Assembly (NCBI GenBank): GCA_038087015.1
Contig: JASBNA010000059.1
Location: 186,001 to 250,000 of the forward strand
From: Cerrena zonata
Taxonomy: Eukaryota > Basidiomycota > Agaricomycetes > Polyporales > Cerrenaceae
Reading direction: 5' to 3'
DNA: 64,000 bases
Shown: positions 61,338 to 64,000 of the stretch, piece by piece
Layout: the number at the start of each line of letters is the position of its first letter
How positions within the stretch are numbered: the stretch's first letter is position 1
Program-made: the position numbers and the translations under genes
The notes under the pieces: generated by a model
The model's database searches: none
What the model saw: the letters and a program-made list of their open reading frames with translations, nothing else
Told to the model about the DNA's origin: nothing

Positions 61338-61755
61338 TGTTACAATGAATGTTATTTTTTCATTGCCATATCTCATTCCTCTTCATTCTACCTGTACTAT
61401 GACATCATTTCCTTCTGGACTCATCATCTATCTACACCTCATGGATGCTTTAGCACTCACATGATATAGCACATGTTACGCTCTCACTCTATTGTCCTCT
61501 GATGTGCCCCATGACTTTGTATCTTGTACCATGACTCACTCATCAGTCACATGACTCATTTCTCATTCTCATATGACTCATGCTATTTATCTGATTGGCT
61601 AGGAAGGGGGACCTCCTCTAACTATATATACCCTGTACATATCATAGTAAGTTCCTTAACCTGACCTAGGCGCATCTGCCCTAACTAGAACCAGAACCTC
61701 AGACTTGAACTACTCGAACCCAAAACCAGAACGACTTAGGGCTTTGCCCATTTCA
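61338..61755 (+). repeat. Solo LTR of a second family, perfect target duplication
   Basis: 418 bp beginning TGTTACAATGAATG and ending TTTGCCCATTTCA, flanked by ATTAT on both sides (61,333-61,337 and 61,756-61,760). A TATA-like CTATATATACCC lies at about 61,620. No internal retrotransposon coding region is attached. It interrupts LTR copy C 67 bp after copy D. Confidence 0.88.
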
Positions 61756-62099
61756 ATTATAAACTAATTGGTAATATTGGGGAGAAAAGATGTGTGATAA
61801 GGAACTATCTAGAGATATTAGCTATGATAAAAGACTATGAATCAGATAAAGGCAAAAGAATAAAATAAAAATCAAATTGAAAAATTAGGAATGAACAATA
61901 TAAATAATGATGAAAGCATACAAATAAAGCTAGGCTAAATAACTGTGGAAAAGATAAAGATAGTTTGCTGATACATAGGATTCTTGGCTAGATTGGAGAT
62001 CTTGCATGAATAATTAGATTTAGTAGGGACTAGGCATATTATGTGATGAGATTCTAGCATAGTTCTGATACTAGGTCAGTCCAAAAAGATCATTGCCTC

Positions 62100-62816
62100 T
62101 GATTTTCTTGCTGCAGAAATCTATATGGTAGACCCTTTATCTATGAGTAGATTACTAGATGTTTCTTTAAAAACAGTCTGTTATCAAGCTTTAGAAGTGG
62201 GGCTAGTTAAGTCTGGTAATCTGATCTATGTTGACTATATTAGTGAGGACAGACAGTATACATAGGTCTATATCTCATCTACTGAGCCTTAGAGCAACCT
62301 CTCTGATAAACAACTTGATGATATTATGAGACAGCTGCTAAATATCTTTCCTTCATTTAGATAGATGGAGGATAATTAATAGATATTTTTTATCCTAAAG
62401 TTACAATGTTTCTCAATTGAGACTTAAAGCCTGCTATAAACATATCTATGGACTATCTACCACTGCTTTTAGATAGTGTTGTATTTATTACCAAGCATAT
62501 AAGGCTACTGGGTATAATTTCCTTTGGAACTATAATAGGTAGCATGATAAATATTGATGTTTATAATTAGATAAGCAAAGTATGACCCTTAATTGTAGAT
62601 CTCATTTATTAGAAGATTGTTGTCCATGGATTTATAAATAGTCTCTCACAACTGATTGTCAGTATTTGAGCTTATAAAAATAACAAGGCAGAGAGTATAA
62701 ACAGGCTATTTGTGAATATTACAGATAAGCATAGATATCTTTGTAGGTTGAGAGATAATTATAGTGTAGAGAATGTTATAGTAGCAAACTGTAGTGTTTA
62801 TATTTGGAAAAGGTAA
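62100..62816 (+). pseudogene. Integrase-core transposase remnant 2 (different subfamily)
   Basis: Frame-shifted plus-strand blocks match a second integrase-core family of mushrooms: QLDDIMRQLLNIFPSF, SQLRLKACYKHIYGLSTTAF, YNFLWNYN, VVHGFINSLSQLIVSI, AYKNNKAESINRLFVNITDK, LRDNYSVENVIVA and VYIWKR. Conserved positions expected as WHHDGQHG are damaged, with a TAG in the Gly-Gln position. Family-level similarity with remnant 1 is limited to the general fold, so they come from different elements. Confidence 0.62.
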
Positions 62817-63543
62817 GTAACAATAACAACTACTGATATATTAACTTGATTGGTAGTTATTTAGAAGTATTTATAACATTTAAATTAAATAACTATGAGT
62901 TGATTTTATAAGAGAAATAGGTAGAGAGCAAAAGATACTTTTTGACAATCTTAAATCTACTGCAAGATATAACATAGATAGTGATAAGTATCTCTGGCTT
63001 ACTCACTATTTGTTTCTCAAGGAACTTAACACTGACATTCTAATATGGGCAAAGGTTTGAAACAATCATAAAATTACAATATTAGATATTGATTTAAAGA
63101 GTCCCAAAGAGCTTAAGCTGTGGAGCATTATGTTGTATGATATCTAAGGCATTACTAATTTTATCCCCAAGGATAAGCTTTTAAGATATAATATTGATTA
63201 GAATAATCATAACAATCCAGCTTTGGCATCTTACCATAATCATTTCAATCTCTCCAACACTTAGAGTAATGATCCACTAGTTACTCAGAGGTCAAAAACA
63301 TACACTGTTGTTAAAGTTCTGGAGCCAAATTACCCTCTTCAGATAACCAAGCTTGCCAGTCTTATGGCATACTTGCAAAGCTTAGAAGAGATATTTCACA
63401 ATTCAAAGTTGAGATAGGTTCTGACACTAGAGAGGTTACTTTGTTTATAAAACATTTCTTCACATCTCCCGGATTTTAATGCATCGTTGATTTGTGGACA
63501 TCCTACTATTATTTCGGGAAACCTCTGCACAACAAGCATATAT
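62817..63543. other. Right border of the AT-rich region
   Basis: AT-rich debris continues to about 63,420, where base composition changes abruptly. The last transposon-like words are GTTCTGACACTAG at about 63,419, which resembles the LTR end plus flank seen at 62,062-62,075. From 63,470 onward CpG sites reappear. Confidence 0.45.
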
Positions 63544-63705
63544 AGTACTAACGTTTCTACTTTAAAAAGACATCATAATCGGGTGTTACACCGACTCCAT
63601 CATTTTATTTCATTCCGCTTTCCCCAGTACTAACGTTTTTACTTTAAAAGAGGTCATTATCGGGTGCGACACCGACTCATTCTTTTATTTCACCCCGCTT
63701 TCCCC
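63544..63705. repeat. Tandem duplication of an approximately 80-bp unit
   Basis: Unit 1 (63,544-63,625) and unit 2 (63,626-63,705) both run from AGTACTAACGTTT through ACTTTAAAA, ATCGGGTG, CACCGACT and TTTTATTTCA to CCGCTTTCCCC. They differ by a few substitutions and a 2-bp indel. A third copy starts (AG) and stops at once. It lies between the transposon island and the right-edge open frame. Confidence 0.85.
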
Positions 63706-63767
63706 AGAAGTAAGCTGCAGGTTACTCATAAACAATAAATGTTTTTCCACACCTCGAGAGGCCGTAC

Positions 63768-64000
63768 TCAACTATGTTTACTTTCTGCCCACTTGCCCTC
63801 CTTCATGTAGTGGGAAAAACATGCCGGACGAGCGCCAAACACCGTGTTCACAGTAGGGTGTAATTTTCCCAAATTTAAGAGCGCTTTGTTAATAGAGGGC
63901 TGTCCAAACGACGTTTTTGCTTCCACAGCATCCTCACGAACATCCCGAGCCCTGGCAAAGGTTGGAATGGCGATGGGGAACCGTTTCTGAGGTCCCAGAA
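63768..64000 (-). CDS. C-terminal part of an unidentified protein, runs off the right edge
   Basis: Reading the minus strand from the window edge gives 77 codons without a stop: LGPQKRFPIAIPTFARARD, EDAVEAKTSFGQPSINKALL, NLGKLHPTVNTVFGARPACF, SHYMKEGKWAESKHS, then TGA at 63,770-63,768. Amino acid use looks like real protein, and GC content is back to normal. No start lies within the window, so the upstream part and any introns are outside. I do not recognise the family. Confidence 0.45.
   Translation of the reverse strand, partial: LGPQKRFPIAIPTFARARDVREDAVEAKTSFGQPSINKALLNLGKLHPTVNTVFGARPACFSHYMKEGKWAESKHS

Larger units (their letters stand above)
59349..62070 (-). repeat. Solo LTR copy C, old, with three nested insertions
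   Basis: The terminal bases TATTACAGTTTGTCTCAGAG align one to one with copy D (TGTCACGGTCCGTCTTGGAG), differing almost only by G-to-A and C-to-T. The other end is AGTTCTGATA against GGTTCTGACA. Flanks CCAGG (59,344-59,348) and CTAGG (62,071-62,075) are a 5-bp duplication with one transition. Inserted in it are a TA-flanked MITE (59,522-59,889), LTR copy D (60,313-61,271) and an unrelated solo LTR (61,338-61,755). Confidence 0.85.

Noticed and set aside
1..64000. CRISPR arrays, operons or prokaryotic insertion sequences
   Set aside because: The window is intron-rich fungal nuclear DNA; no regularly spaced identical repeats or bacterial-type gene arrangement was seen.

Overview
This is nuclear DNA from a filamentous basidiomycete fungus, almost certainly an Agaricomycete (mushroom lineage). 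Genes are dense and cut by many short GT-AG introns of roughly 45-90 nt. They include fungal families such as Zn(2)Cys(6) regulators with a fungal transcription-factor domain, a Rho3 GTPase with a CAAX box, an Msc2-type zinc transporter and Tsr4. The repeats include an alpha-kinase remnant and integrase-core transposase remnants of types common in mushroom genomes. All exon boundaries given here were derived by eye from reading frame, splice signals and remembered family conservation; no search was run.

The window has two halves. The left half (about 1-33,600) is ordinary gene-rich DNA. In order: the 3' part of clathrin heavy chain (+); an HNH-like gene (-) facing a broken inverted paralogue (+); an Msc2/ZnT5-like zinc transporter with two histidine-rich blocks (-); Rho3 (-); Zn(2)Cys(6) factor A (-); Tsr4 (+), with an apparent single-base frameshift and a decayed copy of its own 3' end downstream; a CUE-CCCH-DUF1771-Smr protein (+); a coiled-coil protein (+); Zn(2)Cys(6) factor B (+); and a C-terminal PH-domain protein (-). 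Factors A and B are paralogues with matching exon architecture, including 12-nt and 10-nt microexons, and lie back to back around three unrelated genes.

The right half (about 33,600-63,430) is an AT-rich, CpG-poor transposon graveyard. It holds a pogo-like DNA transposon with TA target duplication, four solo LTRs of one family (about 959 bp when uninterrupted), a solo LTR of a second family, three long-TIR elements of CACTA type, a TA-inserting MITE, an alpha-kinase pseudogene and two integrase-core transposase pseudogenes. Nesting can be resolved base by base: at 59,349-62,070 one old LTR carries three later insertions, each with its own target duplication. Old and young copies of the same LTR differ mainly by C-to-T and G-to-A changes, which points to methylation-driven decay or a RIP-like process. 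Normal base composition returns at about 63,430, where there is an 80-bp tandem repeat and an open reading frame running off the right edge (-).

The left-half genes do not form an obvious pathway. They are housekeeping and regulatory genes: vesicle coat, polarity GTPase, ER zinc supply, small-subunit ribosome assembly, and two related regulators. I found no convincing unknown defence, biosynthetic or RNA system. The strongest observations are the regulator pair with conserved microexons, the Tsr4 frameshift, and the datable transposon nest.
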